Below, in pieces: positions 33,223 through 41,288 of a DNA stretch of 41,288 nucleotides. Under the pieces are notes generated by a model. The model made no database searches. It was given only the letters and a program-made list of their open reading frames with translations, and was not told the origin of the DNA. The stretch covers positions 1 to 41,288 of IMG/VR virus record IMGVR_UViG_3300035670_012629. One strand, given 5' to 3'. Position numbers and translations under genes: made by a program. The first letter of the stretch is position 1, and each line of letters starts with the position of its first letter. The DNA is from a virus.

Positions 33223-34200
33223 TTGGCTAAAAAGAAAATCCCAGAAATAGTAAAATTAGTACAAAAGCATCAGCCAATTGAAATAGATTACAAAAAACAT
33301 AAAACTATTTCTTTTAGTCAGTACCAAATTTTTAGTCAGTGCCCTCATAAATGGGCTTTACTATACCGAGATGGTCATTATACTAGTGAATTTAGCATTC
33401 ATATGACATTTGGTACAGCTATGCACGAAATATTACAGCATTATTTAGAAATAATGTACAATCAAAGTATTGCTGCTGCTGATAGAGAGGATATTATTGA
33501 GTTGTTTGGGGAAAAATTAAGGACACAATACAAGCAGGACTACGAAAAGAATAATAAAACTCATTTCTCTTCAGCAACTGAATTAAGAGAGTTTTTTGAA
33601 GATGGTTCGGCCATAATAAGTTGGTTCCAAAAAAATAAAGCTAAATATTTTAGCAAAAGAAATAATTATTTAGTAGGTTGTGAGATACCTTTAATCTTAA
33701 ACCCTAATGAAAATTTCCCTAATATCCTTTACAAAGGTTATATTGATTTAGTTATTTATGATGAAGCTAATCATAAAATAAAAATAATTGATTTTAAAAC
33801 TAGTACTAGAGGTTGGAAGCAAAAAGAAAAAGGTGATGAAGTAAAAAATTCTCAACTTTTATTATATAAAAAATTCTTTGCCGAACAATTTAAATTCCCA
33901 GTTGATAATATTGATGTTGAATATGTTATCCTTAAACGTAAAATCAACGAAGAAAGTGAATATCCCGATAGAAGAATTCAAATTCACAAGCCCACAGCTG
34001 GGAAAATTAAATTAAATCAAGCAACAAGTAAATTTAATACGTTTATTGAACTTGCTTTTTCAAAGAATGGTACGTATAATCAACATACTCAAGAAGCCCT
34101 ACCATCAAAATGGAATTGCTCATATTGTGTTTTTAAAAATAGAAAAGATTTATGTCAATACAGTTATTTAGACCTTACTACAGAAAAGACGAAATCCTAA
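33223..34200 (+). CDS. PD-(D/E)XK nuclease, RecB/Cas4-like with Fe-S cysteines
   Basis: A 325-residue nuclease. The first Cys of a likely 4Fe-4S set is C40 (FSQCPHKWAL), GTAMHEIL (64-71) is the RecB-type His motif, YKGYIDLVIYD and KIIDFKTST provide the catalytic Asp, Asp-x-Lys, then a Gln motif (SQLLLYKKFF). The C-terminus has NCSYCVFKNRKDLC, the remaining cysteines. It probably processes DNA in recombination or replication. The start is a TTG 2 nt after the upstream stop; the first ATG lies inside the conserved core. It is isolated among sugar genes. Confidence 0.85.
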   Translation: MAKKKIPEIVKLVQKHQPIEIDYKKHKTISFSQYQIFSQCPHKWALLYRDGHYTSEFSIHMTFGTAMHEILQHYLEIMYNQSIAAADREDIIELFGEKLRTQYKQDYEKNNKTHFSSATELREFFEDGSAIISWFQKNKAKYFSKRNNYLVGCEIPLILNPNENFPNILYKGYIDLVIYDEANHKIKIIDFKTSTRGWKQKEKGDEVKNSQLLLYKKFFAEQFKFPVDNIDVEYVILKRKINEESEYPDRRIQIHKPTAGKIKLNQATSKFNTFIELAFSKNGTYNQHTQEALPSKWNCSYCVFKNRKDLCQYSYLDLTTEKTKS

Positions 34201-35315
34201 AAGAAATAGAAGAATGTCTTGACTTGGGTTGGACCGGATTAGGGTTCAAGACCAACAAATTTGAAGAAGCATTTAAACAATATGCTGATGTCCCATATGC
34301 TCACTATGTAGCATCAAATACAGTAGGACTCCAAATTGCTATCAAAATTTTAAAAGATGCTAATAAATGGAAAGATGGAGATGAAATCATCACAACTCCT
34401 TTAACATTTGTATCATCAAACCATTCAATAGTTTACAATAATCTAAAACCAGTTTTTGCTGATGTCGATTATCAACTATGTTTAGATTTAGAAAGTGTTA
34501 AATCTAAAGTTACCAAAAAAACTAAAGCAATTTTATTTGTTGGTATTGGGGGTAATATTGGTCAGTATAATGAAATTAGAGATTTTTGTATAGAAAATGG
34601 ATTAAAATTAATCCTTGATGCAGCCCATATGGCTGGTACTAAAGTGGATAGAACATACCACGAGGTAGCTGTAACAAAATCTCAAATAGGTTGGGATGCC
34701 GATGTAACAGTTTACAGTTTTCAAGCAGTTAAAAATCTACCAACGGCTGATTCAGGAATGATTTGTTTTCAAAATGGTGACTATGATACTTTAGCTCGTA
34801 AATTATCTTGGTTAGGTATTGATAAAGATACTTATAGTAGAACCAACCAAAAAGGAAATTATAAGTGGGATTATGATGTAATTGACTTTGGTTATAAAGC
34901 ACATAGTAACAGTATAATGGCGTCTATGGGGTTAGTTGGGTTAAAATATCTTGATAAAGACAACCAAAGACGTCGAGAAATTGCTGAAATTTATAATCAA
35001 ACTTTATTTAATGTCTCTGGAATAGAAATTATTACTCACAATAGCGATTGTATTTCTAGCCGACATCTTTATCAAGTTAGAGTAAAACATAGAAATGAAA
35101 TTCTAGAATTCCTTAACAACCACGAAATCTATCCAGGTGTGCATTATAAAGATAATACTCAATACGATGTTTATTCTTATGGTTTTGGTCAATGCCCCAC
35201 AGCACACAAAGCAAGTGATGAATTGATTTCATTACCCTTGCATTTATATTTGCAGGATGAAGAAATTTTATTTGTTGGAGAAAAATTAAAAGAAGCAGTA
35301 AAAATATGGAACTAA
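34152..35315 (+). CDS. Second DegT/DnrJ/EryC1/StrS sugar aminotransferase
   Basis: A 387-residue PLP aminotransferase. LDLGWTGLGFKTNKFEEAF (24-42), the ASNTVGLQIAI block (54-64), D156 (LILDAAHMAG) and K194 (YSFQAVKN) are the family motifs. It differs from the first aminotransferase in its insertions and block sequences, so the two likely act on different sugars. It overlaps the nuclease gene by 49 nt, an unusually long overlap here, suggesting later insertion or 5' extension. It is followed by a 10-nt overlap with a GNAT gene. Confidence 0.92.
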   Translation: MSIQLFRPYYRKDEILKEIEECLDLGWTGLGFKTNKFEEAFKQYADVPYAHYVASNTVGLQIAIKILKDANKWKDGDEIITTPLTFVSSNHSIVYNNLKPVFADVDYQLCLDLESVKSKVTKKTKAILFVGIGGNIGQYNEIRDFCIENGLKLILDAAHMAGTKVDRTYHEVAVTKSQIGWDADVTVYSFQAVKNLPTADSGMICFQNGDYDTLARKLSWLGIDKDTYSRTNQKGNYKWDYDVIDFGYKAHSNSIMASMGLVGLKYLDKDNQRRREIAEIYNQTLFNVSGIEIITHNSDCISSRHLYQVRVKHRNEILEFLNNHEIYPGVHYKDNTQYDVYSYGFGQCPTAHKASDELISLPLHLYLQDEEILFVGEKLKEAVKIWN

Positions 35316-35695
35316 AATTAGTATTATGCCATAGTAATTATTGGGAATTTGTAAGAGAATGTAGAACCAACCCTAAAAACCAAGAAGGATTTTTTACATA
35401 TGCCACAATAACGTCTGAACAGCAAATTGAATATATGACTTACAATTGGTCAAAATATAAAATTTGTTTGTGTGATGGTGAACCTGCGGGTTATGTAGGT
35501 TTATTACACGGCCACGAAATTACTTATTGTGTGCATCCTGATTTTGTTGGTAAAGGAATTGGTACTTGGATGATTGAAGAATATAGTAAACCTTTTTCCA
35601 CTGTAGATGCTTATGTTAAAGTAGATAATATTGCTTCTCAAAAAGTTTTTGAAAAATTAGGTTGGGAAAAGCAAATATATTATAAAAGAAAATAA
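35306..35695 (+). CDS. GNAT N-acetyltransferase (second aminotransferase partner)
   Basis: A 129-residue GNAT enzyme: GEPAGYVGLLHGHEITYCVHPDF, GKGIGTWMIEEY with the Q/R-x-x-G-x-G/A-like acetyl-CoA loop (VGKGIG), and NIASQKVFEKLGW as the last block. Together with the aminotransferase it repeats the arrangement at 29-30.6 kb. It is the last gene before a 40-nt gap with a promoter-like element. Confidence 0.82.
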   Translation: MELKLVLCHSNYWEFVRECRTNPKNQEGFFTYATITSEQQIEYMTYNWSKYKICLCDGEPAGYVGLLHGHEITYCVHPDFVGKGIGTWMIEEYSKPFSTVDAYVKVDNIASQKVFEKLGWEKQIYYKRK

Positions 35696-35708
35696 ATCCC
35701 GATATATG

Positions 35709-35716
35709 TATGTTTG
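35709..35716 (+). promoter_or_regulatory. Candidate promoter (-7 element) before the RHH gene
   Basis: TATGTTTG is a perfect TAnnTTTG match, 20 nt before the ATG at 35736, in one of the few gaps. No TTG is found at the expected -33 distance, so the match is partial. Confidence 0.4.
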
Positions 35717-35735
35717 TATATAAAAAATAGTTATT

Positions 35736-35921
35736 ATGGCAAAAGATATGACATTAACAAGTGTGAAAATTCAAAGTGAATTGTTTAATGAATTTAAAGT
35801 TTCGTGTGTAAGACATAAATTTTCTTTTCAAAAACTTGCCGATCGCGCCATTCACCTATATCTTACTAACGAAGATTTTAGAAAAACCATCCATTCACAC
35901 AATAATTTAGACATCAAGTAA
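35736..35921 (+). CDS. Ribbon-helix-helix-type small regulator
   Basis: A 61-residue protein with an N-terminal strand (MTLTSVKIQSELF), then two helices (NEFKVSCVRHK, SFQKLADRAIHLYLT), the arrangement of Arc/MetJ-type ribbon-helix-helix DNA-binding proteins. It probably acts as a dimer on an operator, possibly its own promoter at 35709. It is the only likely transcription factor in the window. Confidence in the fold is moderate since the family is short. Confidence 0.6.
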   Translation: MAKDMTLTSVKIQSELFNEFKVSCVRHKFSFQKLADRAIHLYLTNEDFRKTIHSHNNLDIK

Positions 35922-35928
35922 GTTTTAT

Positions 35929-37362
35929 ATGAAAGAAATGTTTCGATATCTTCCTCAAGCAGAGAGGAAGAAAATACTCCTTATTACAGACGATATAAGA
36001 TTCCCTTCAGGTGTAGGTGGTGTAGGTAAAGAAATTTGTATTCATACAGCTCACCATTTTAATTGGGTTAATTTAGGTGGGGCTGTTAATCACCCCGAAA
36101 ATGGTAAGCGTTTTGATTTAAGTCCTGAAACTAACAAATTAACAGGTTTAGACGATACTTATGTACACATTATTGCTAATACCGGATATGGCAATCCAGA
36201 TCAAATTAGAAATATTTTAAAACAAGAACAATTTGATGCTATTTTCATTATTACAGACCCACGATATTTTATGTGGTTGTTCCAAATTGAAAATGAAATT
36301 AGAGTAAAAATTCCTATTGTTTACTTAAACATTTGGGATGATTATCCTACACCTTTTTACAATAAAGCATTTTACGAATCTTGTGATGCCCTATTAGCAA
36401 TCTCAAAACAAACTAAATTAATTAATGAATTAACCTTAGGAGATTCAGTAAAAAATAAAGTTACAAAATATATTCCTCACGGAATTAATACCAATATTTT
36501 TTTCCCAATTGATTCAAATGCTCAAGAATTAGTTGATTTGAAAAAATCTATTTTTAGAGAAAAAGAATATGATTTTATTTTATTCTTTAATTCTAGAAAC
36601 ATTAGAAGAAAATCAATTCCCGATACTTTACTAGCTTGGAGAATATTTTTAGATAGTCTTCCTAAAGATAAAGCTGAGAGATGTGCTTTCTTGTTACACA
36701 CAGAGTTAGTTACAGAAGCCGGTACTGATTTAGTAGCTGTTAAAGAATTGTTGTTTGGTGATGAATATAATAATGTATATTTTAGCCACGAGAGAATAGA
36801 TCACGGCACATTAAATAAAATGTACAACATTGCAGATGCTCAGATCCTATTATCATCTGCTGAAGGTTGGGGATTATCACTTACTGAAGCTATGTTAACA
36901 GGTACGCCGTTTATTGCTAATGTAACAGGTGGTATGCAAGATCAAATGCGTTTTGAAAAAGATAATGAATGGTTTACACCAACACCAGAATTACCTTCAA
37001 ACCATACAGGTACTCTTAAGAATTGTGGAGAATGGGCTCTTCCAGTCTATCCCTCAAATAGATCAATTGTAGGTAGTCCTGTAACTCCTTACATTTGGGA
37101 TGATAGATGTAAAGCTGAAGATGCTGCTGAAGCTATTAAACAAATGTATGAGTTCGGTCACGAAGAAAGAAAACGAAGAGGTAATTTAGGTCGTGAATGG
37201 GCTTTAAGTCAAGAAGCAGGATTTACTGCTGAAACAATGGGTAATAGAGTAATTGAATCTTTAGATGAACTCTTCGACAATTGGCAACCTAGAAAGAAAT
37301 ACGAAGTATATAAAGTAGAAAAAAGAAAACCCAATTTTGTAAACCACAGTCTTGTATATTAA
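35929..37362 (+). CDS. GT4-like glycosyltransferase
   Basis: A 477-residue GT-B enzyme. N-terminal KKILLITDDIRFPSGVGGVGKE is the acceptor-domain glycine loop; YIPHGINTNIF (about 180-190) links the domains. The C-terminal half has FNSRNIRRKSI, LLSSAEGWGLSLTEAMLTGTPFIA with the E-x7-E-like donor motif (EGWGLSLTEA). It transfers a sugar from an NDP donor to a glycan. It is separated from the RHH gene by 7 nt. Confidence 0.85.
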   Translation: MKEMFRYLPQAERKKILLITDDIRFPSGVGGVGKEICIHTAHHFNWVNLGGAVNHPENGKRFDLSPETNKLTGLDDTYVHIIANTGYGNPDQIRNILKQEQFDAIFIITDPRYFMWLFQIENEIRVKIPIVYLNIWDDYPTPFYNKAFYESCDALLAISKQTKLINELTLGDSVKNKVTKYIPHGINTNIFFPIDSNAQELVDLKKSIFREKEYDFILFFNSRNIRRKSIPDTLLAWRIFLDSLPKDKAERCAFLLHTELVTEAGTDLVAVKELLFGDEYNNVYFSHERIDHGTLNKMYNIADAQILLSSAEGWGLSLTEAMLTGTPFIANVTGGMQDQMRFEKDNEWFTPTPELPSNHTGTLKNCGEWALPVYPSNRSIVGSPVTPYIWDDRCKAEDAAEAIKQMYEFGHEERKRRGNLGREWALSQEAGFTAETMGNRVIESLDELFDNWQPRKKYEVYKVEKRKPNFVNHSLVY

Positions 37363-38642
37363 TGAAACCATCTTTTATAATTAGTTGCCCCGTAGATACT
37401 TTTTCAGGTTATGGAGCTCGTTCAAGAGATTTAGTAAAAGCTATTATTGAATCTAATAAGTATGATGTAAAAATTTTACCACAAAGGTGGGGAAATACTC
37501 CTTGGAATTTTATTGAAGAACATCCTGAATGGCAATTCCTAAGACAACACATCTTACCCAGCCCTAATCTTGATAAACAACCCGACATTTGGATGCAAAT
37601 TACAGTGCCAAATGAATTTCAACCAATTGGTAAATACAATATTGGTGTAACTGCTGGTATGGAAACCAATTTAGTATCGGGACCTTGGATTGAAGGTTGT
37701 AATAGAATGAATTTAGTTATTACAAGTTCAAAGTTTGCTAAAGAGGTATTCCAAAATTCAAGTTACGAAGTTAAAAATCAACAAGGTCAGTTGATAAAAA
37801 CTTTACATCTTGAAACACCTATTGAAGTACTATTTGAAGGTGTTAATACTGAAATTTATAAAGCAACAAATGAAATCTTTGACCTATCTCAGGTTAAAGA
37901 ACAATTTGCTTACCTATTTGTAGGTCACTGGTTGCAAGGTGACTTTGGCCACGACAGAAAAAATGTGGCGTTTATGATTAAAGCGTTTTTAGAAACATTT
38001 AAGAATAAAACTAACAAACCAGCTCTTATTTTGAAAACCAGTATCACAGGTGCCTCAATGATGGATAGAGAAGAAATTCAAAAAAGAATTAGTTCTATTA
38101 TGGATAGTGTTAATTCAAAGAATTTACCTTCAATTTATCTTGTTCACGGAGAACTTAGTGATGTAGAAATGAATAAATTATATAATCATCCAAAAGTAAA
38201 AGCTATGGTTAGCTTAACTAAAGGTGAGGGTTTTGGTCGTCCATTACTTGAATTTAGTTTAGTTAAAAAACCAATTATTACTACTAATTGGTCAGCTCAT
38301 ATTGAATTCCTTAATAGTGAATTTTGCACTTTACTCCCAGGAACACTTGAACCAGTACATAAAACAGCAGTAGTAGAAAATATGATTCTTCCTGAAGCCA
38401 AATGGTTTCAAGTTGAACCGATTGCAGTTGGTACGGCTTTAAAAGATGTGTTTGAAAATTATAAGAAATATACTGATGGAGCTAAACGTCAAGCTTATAA
38501 AAGTAAAACTGAATTTAGCTGGTTAAAAATGGCTGAAAAATTAGACGCTATTTTAACAACTAATATTCCTGAGTTTCCTAAAGAAATAGCTCTAAAATTA
38601 CCTGAACTAAAATTACCTAAATTAGAAAAAGTAAATGGATAA
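37362..38642 (+). CDS. GT4-like glycosyltransferase, second
   Basis: A 426-residue GT-B enzyme. The start ISCPVDTFSGYGARSRDLVKAI is the acceptor loop; FEGVNTEIYK is the interdomain motif; FAYLFVGHWLQGDFG and VSLTKGEGFGRPLLEFS (E-x7-E type) form the donor side. It has the same overall plan as the previous gene but is not a close copy. It shares one base with it (TAATG) and overlaps the zinc-ribbon gene by 8 nt. Confidence 0.83.
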   Translation: MKPSFIISCPVDTFSGYGARSRDLVKAIIESNKYDVKILPQRWGNTPWNFIEEHPEWQFLRQHILPSPNLDKQPDIWMQITVPNEFQPIGKYNIGVTAGMETNLVSGPWIEGCNRMNLVITSSKFAKEVFQNSSYEVKNQQGQLIKTLHLETPIEVLFEGVNTEIYKATNEIFDLSQVKEQFAYLFVGHWLQGDFGHDRKNVAFMIKAFLETFKNKTNKPALILKTSITGASMMDREEIQKRISSIMDSVNSKNLPSIYLVHGELSDVEMNKLYNHPKVKAMVSLTKGEGFGRPLLEFSLVKKPIITTNWSAHIEFLNSEFCTLLPGTLEPVHKTAVVENMILPEAKWFQVEPIAVGTALKDVFENYKKYTDGAKRQAYKSKTEFSWLKMAEKLDAILTTNIPEFPKEIALKLPELKLPKLEKVNG

Positions 38643-39081
38643 TCTTATAAATTGCAATCGTTGTGGGTCTGATGCCTGCTATACACAAGAGGTAAATGAT
38701 GAAATTAAACTTTACCATTGCTACGGATGTGGTTTTATGGCAAACACTGCTATGACTCGTGAATCAGAATTTTTACAACAACAAATGGAAGTACTCCCCG
38801 AGTTGTATAAAGAATTAATGGGTGAAGACGAAAATGGAACCATTTGGATGCCCTCAGTAGTTAATATTCCTGATAAAGGGATGGTTTTTGCTGATGGGGC
38901 TAATGGTTCTAATTGGGCTTGGGCTGCTGTAAAAGCAGTACCAATGCCTGAGGATGAAAAAGCCAAATTTAAAGAAAAAGGAAAAGAATACGACTGGAAA
39001 ATGGATATGAAAACCATTCAACATTTTGCTGAGCGTGATTACATAGAAGCCTTATCTTATATTGGAATATTACCAGAATGA
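38635..39081 (+). CDS. Zinc-ribbon phage protein, unknown function
   Basis: A 148-residue protein. The first 40 residues hold a zinc ribbon (NCNRCGSDAC at 6-15 and HCYGCGF at 28-34), followed by helices and strands (IWMPSVVNIPDKGMVF, NWAWAAVKAVPM). I recall similar proteins in large T4-like phages as conserved hypotheticals. Its place among sugar genes is odd; it may be an older phage gene with the sugar genes inserted around it. It is ATGA-coupled to the next gene. Confidence 0.6.
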   Translation: MDNLINCNRCGSDACYTQEVNDEIKLYHCYGCGFMANTAMTRESEFLQQQMEVLPELYKELMGEDENGTIWMPSVVNIPDKGMVFADGANGSNWAWAAVKAVPMPEDEKAKFKEKGKEYDWKMDMKTIQHFAERDYIEALSYIGILPE

Positions 39082-39782
39082 ATATTTTTAGAGAAGCTTT
39101 AGATTTTTATAAACAGAATAGTACTTTAAATGAACGCCCAACCTCTGATAGAATTGATCAGTTAGTTGAGTTAACAGATATTCTTGAAACACATTTTCAT
39201 TTTGAAAATGTTATTTCTATAGAAACTGGTACAAGTTACTATTGGTGGGATGGTATGGTAGGAGCTTATTTTGCCTATCTTGCTCACCTAACAAACGGGT
39301 CCTTTACCTCAGTAGATATTGACCCTAGCTTAAATATTAAAGCTAAAAATACTTATAACAATTTAACCACTCCTTTATCCCCAGAATTTGTAACCCAAGA
39401 TTCAGTTTCATTTCTTAAAAATACTGAACTCGTACCTAATTTAGTTCATTTAGATTCCTGGGATTTAAATTTAAAAGATCCATATCCAAGTGCTTTACAC
39501 GGGTGGAGAGAGTTTGAAGCTATTGAAAATAAGATGCCAATAGGTTCTATTTTAGTCATTGATGATAACTACTATGGAGGTACTTGGGTTACTTATACTC
39601 TTTGTGAAGATAAAGACCCTAGAAAAATTTTATCTTCAGAAAGAATAGATATAACTAACCCAATTATTGGAAAAGGAGCTCACATATATCAAGAAACTGA
39701 AGCAGGAAGAACTAATTGGAAAATAGTAGGTAAAAAATGGGGAGGAGGTAATACCAAAATTATCTTGAAAAAAATAAAATGA
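39078..39782 (+). CDS. Class I SAM-dependent methyltransferase-like protein
   Basis: A 234-residue protein with the Rossmann pattern of methyltransf_24-type enzymes: ENVISIETGTSYYWWDG (SAM loop region, with ETGTSYYW in place of E-x-G-x-G-x-S), FTSVDIDPS (motif II), NLVHLDSWDL and GSILVIDDNYYGGTW (DD metal motif). It may O-methylate a sugar made here. It has ATGA coupling on both sides. Confidence 0.65.
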   Translation: MNIFREALDFYKQNSTLNERPTSDRIDQLVELTDILETHFHFENVISIETGTSYYWWDGMVGAYFAYLAHLTNGSFTSVDIDPSLNIKAKNTYNNLTTPLSPEFVTQDSVSFLKNTELVPNLVHLDSWDLNLKDPYPSALHGWREFEAIENKMPIGSILVIDDNYYGGTWVTYTLCEDKDPRKILSSERIDITNPIIGKGAHIYQETEAGRTNWKIVGKKWGGGNTKIILKKIK

Positions 39783-40390
39783 AAATAAGTTACGCAATTA
39801 CAGTATGTAATGAATTTATAGAAATACAACGTTTACTTCCTTTTTTAACTAAAAATAAAAGGGAAGAAGATGAAATAGTTGTATTTTTTGATACTAACAA
39901 TGGGACTGAAGAAGTAGAAAACTATCTTAAATCTTTAAAAAATATTAGAAGAATTGGATATCATTTCGACGGCCATTTTGCTAATATGAAGAATGCTTTA
40001 ACTGATATTTGTTTAGGAGACTATATCTTTCAGGTTGATGCTGATGAGATGCCTAGCCCATATTTAATGCAATACTTACCTCTTTTACTTGAAAATAATG
40101 ATGTAGAAGTACTTAGAGTACCTCGTATCAATACTGTAAAAGGATTAACTCAAGAACATATTCAAAAATGGGGATGGGTTGTAGATAACAAAGGCAGAGT
40201 CAATTGGCCTGATTTACAATGGAGAATTTATAAACGTACCCCTGAAATTCGTTGGAAAAATAAAGTACACGAGGTTTTAGATGGTTACAAAACCCACGCT
40301 ATTTTACCATTGGAAGAAGAATTAGCATTAGAACATCATAAAAATATTGAACGTCAAGAACGTCAAAATTCCTACTATAGTACGTTATGA
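39779..40390 (+). CDS. GT2 glycosyltransferase (WaaE-like, short)
   Basis: A 203-residue GT2 enzyme: ISYAITVCNEFIEIQRLLP opening, DEIVVFFDTN, and the DxD motif QVDADEMPSPYLM (about 80-92), then RIYKRTPEIRWKNKVHEVLDGY, the W-x-x-x-V-H-E block common in LPS-core GT2s such as WaaE and SunS. The domain is complete but short. ATGA overlaps link it to both sides. Confidence 0.82.
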   Translation: MKISYAITVCNEFIEIQRLLPFLTKNKREEDEIVVFFDTNNGTEEVENYLKSLKNIRRIGYHFDGHFANMKNALTDICLGDYIFQVDADEMPSPYLMQYLPLLLENNDVEVLRVPRINTVKGLTQEHIQKWGWVVDNKGRVNWPDLQWRIYKRTPEIRWKNKVHEVLDGYKTHAILPLEEELALEHHKNIERQERQNSYYSTL

Positions 40391-41268
40391 AGGTAAGTTT
40401 TATATTTGCTTATGAAGGAGAATATTGGTCAACTCCAATCTCAATTGTAAATGAATTTGAAAAACGAGGTTGGGAAGTTGAAATAATATCCATCGGAAGT
40501 AATTCTAAAGCTTATTACCACGATACTCAACTAAAAAAATGGATTGAATCTAACCCCACCCCCGATATTGTAATGTTTTTAGATTGGGGTAGATTCGATT
40601 CACCTTATTTAGATAAGAAATACATCCCAAAAGCATTTTGGGTTCAAGAATCAGGAGATGATCCTCAAAATTTTAAACGTAATTATCCCAAATCTAATCG
40701 CTTTCATCTTACCCTAACCCCAGATCACGATTCATATTTAGAATATAAAAAACGAGGGACTAATGCTCTATGGTGGACACATTTTGCAGACACCCAAATA
40801 CATAAACCCCAAGATGTTCCGGTTCAATATGCTGCTGTAACTTCAAGAGGTAGAGGTGGGAGTCAATTTTTAGACACTCTAACTGATTATGCTGAAGGAG
40901 CTATTGCTAATCAAGGTGGTTGGCAAGGTGAAGAACACAGTAAATTTTTATGTTCAGGACTATTAGTAATCCAAAATAGTAGATGGGGTGAGGTTACAAG
41001 ACGTATTTTTGAAGCAATGGCTTGTGGTAAAATGGTCTTAACTGATCGCTTAAACGATTCTAAAAAACTTCATGAATTATTTGAAGACAAAACTGAAATA
41101 GTTTTTTACGAAGATATAACTGATTGTGTTAATAAATTAAATTACTACTCAAACAATTCTGAAGAAAGAGAAAAAATAGCTTTGAGTGGTAAAGAAAAGG
41201 TATTAAATTATCACACTCAAATTCAAAGAGTAGATACAATTATAGAACAATGGAAAAACTCCCTTTAA
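40387..41268 (+). CDS. GT-B glycosyltransferase (CgeB/glyco_trans_1_2-like)
   Basis: A 293-residue GT-B protein: KVSFIFAYEGEYWSTPISIVNEFEKRG (acceptor side), PDIVMFLDWG, PKAFWVQESGDDP, and near the C-terminus TRRIFEAMACGKMVLTDRL, the E-A-x-A-x-G donor motif of glyco_trans_1_2 / CgeB-like enzymes. It is coupled by ATGA to the GT2 gene and overlaps the next gene by 19 nt. Confidence 0.8.
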   Translation: MKVSFIFAYEGEYWSTPISIVNEFEKRGWEVEIISIGSNSKAYYHDTQLKKWIESNPTPDIVMFLDWGRFDSPYLDKKYIPKAFWVQESGDDPQNFKRNYPKSNRFHLTLTPDHDSYLEYKKRGTNALWWTHFADTQIHKPQDVPVQYAAVTSRGRGGSQFLDTLTDYAEGAIANQGGWQGEEHSKFLCSGLLVIQNSRWGEVTRRIFEAMACGKMVLTDRLNDSKKLHELFEDKTEIVFYEDITDCVNKLNYYSNNSEEREKIALSGKEKVLNYHTQIQRVDTIIEQWKNSL

Positions 41269-41288
41269 GTATAGGAATTTTATCTTGG
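41250..41288 (+). CDS. Start of a glycosyltransferase gene (5' end only)
   Basis: An ATG at 41250 opens a frame to the right edge of the window: MEKLPLSIGILSW. The LSIGILSW strand is the usual first strand of GT2 enzymes, and the 19-nt overlap with the previous gene is in keeping with the compact style here. Only 13 codons are visible. Confidence 0.5.
   Translation, partial: MEKLPLSIGILSW

Overview
The window is a piece of a large, AT-rich, strictly virulent-looking bacteriophage genome. All credible genes lie on the + strand, packed with 1-nt TAATG and 4-nt ATGA overlaps. The replication proteins are of the T4 type: gp43-like family B DNA polymerase, gp45-like sliding clamp, and gp44/gp62-like clamp loader. 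The host is most likely a member of the Bacteroidota. This rests on a DUF2452 protein typical of that phylum, several promoter-like sequences of the Bacteroidota form (TTG/TTTG, about 19-20 nt, TAnnTTTG), poor Shine-Dalgarno sequences, and a signal peptide ending in SFGQ. No tRNA, integrase, transposon or CRISPR array was seen.

Layout. (1) 1-1136: the 3' part of the class I ribonucleotide reductase large subunit, closed by a strong terminator. (2) 1210-4603: a lysis-like module with a small holin-like protein, a PG-binding/amidase endolysin, a membrane-anchored GAF-like protein, a four-TM coiled-coil protein and a small exported protein. (3) 4603-6069: a glycosyltransferase-like gene and two small genes. 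(4) 6069-12927: a 7-deazaguanine cassette containing a DpdA-like transglycosylase, QueC, QueD, QueE and FolE. Interspersed are thioredoxin, a sulfotransferase, a 2OG-Fe(II) oxygenase and hypoxanthine phosphoribosyltransferase. Together these would take GTP to a 7-deazaguanine base and insert it into phage DNA. (5) 12914-17003: a MazG-like pyrophosphohydrolase and a DNA polymerase split into two genes just before motif C, with three small genes (one unknown, a lone Smr domain, a DUF2452 protein) in the gap. (6) 17008-25427: an O-carbamoyltransferase, sliding clamp, GroES/GroEL, clamp loader subunits separated by a GAMT-like methyltransferase, and an Nmad1/DUF1599 protein.

(7) 25424-end: a sugar and glycosyltransfer island. 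It holds a HAD-nucleotidyltransferase fusion, a cupin, a GDPD-like protein, three methyltransferases, two aminotransferase+GNAT pairs, a sugar N-formyltransferase and several GT2/GT4/GT-B enzymes. A RecB-like Fe-S nuclease, an RHH regulator and a zinc-ribbon protein are interrupted by or embedded in it. The island runs off the right edge into another glycosyltransferase.

The most interesting points are the split polymerase with its passenger genes, the 7-deazaguanine cassette whose QueC has lost all four zinc cysteines and whose QueE has unusual cluster spacing, and the candidate tailoring enzymes (sulfotransferase, 2OG oxygenase, carbamoyltransferase, Nmad1) nearby. These suggest heavily modified phage DNA and an elaborately glycosylated virion or host surface. 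All functional statements are inferred from sequence motifs read by eye; no database search was run.
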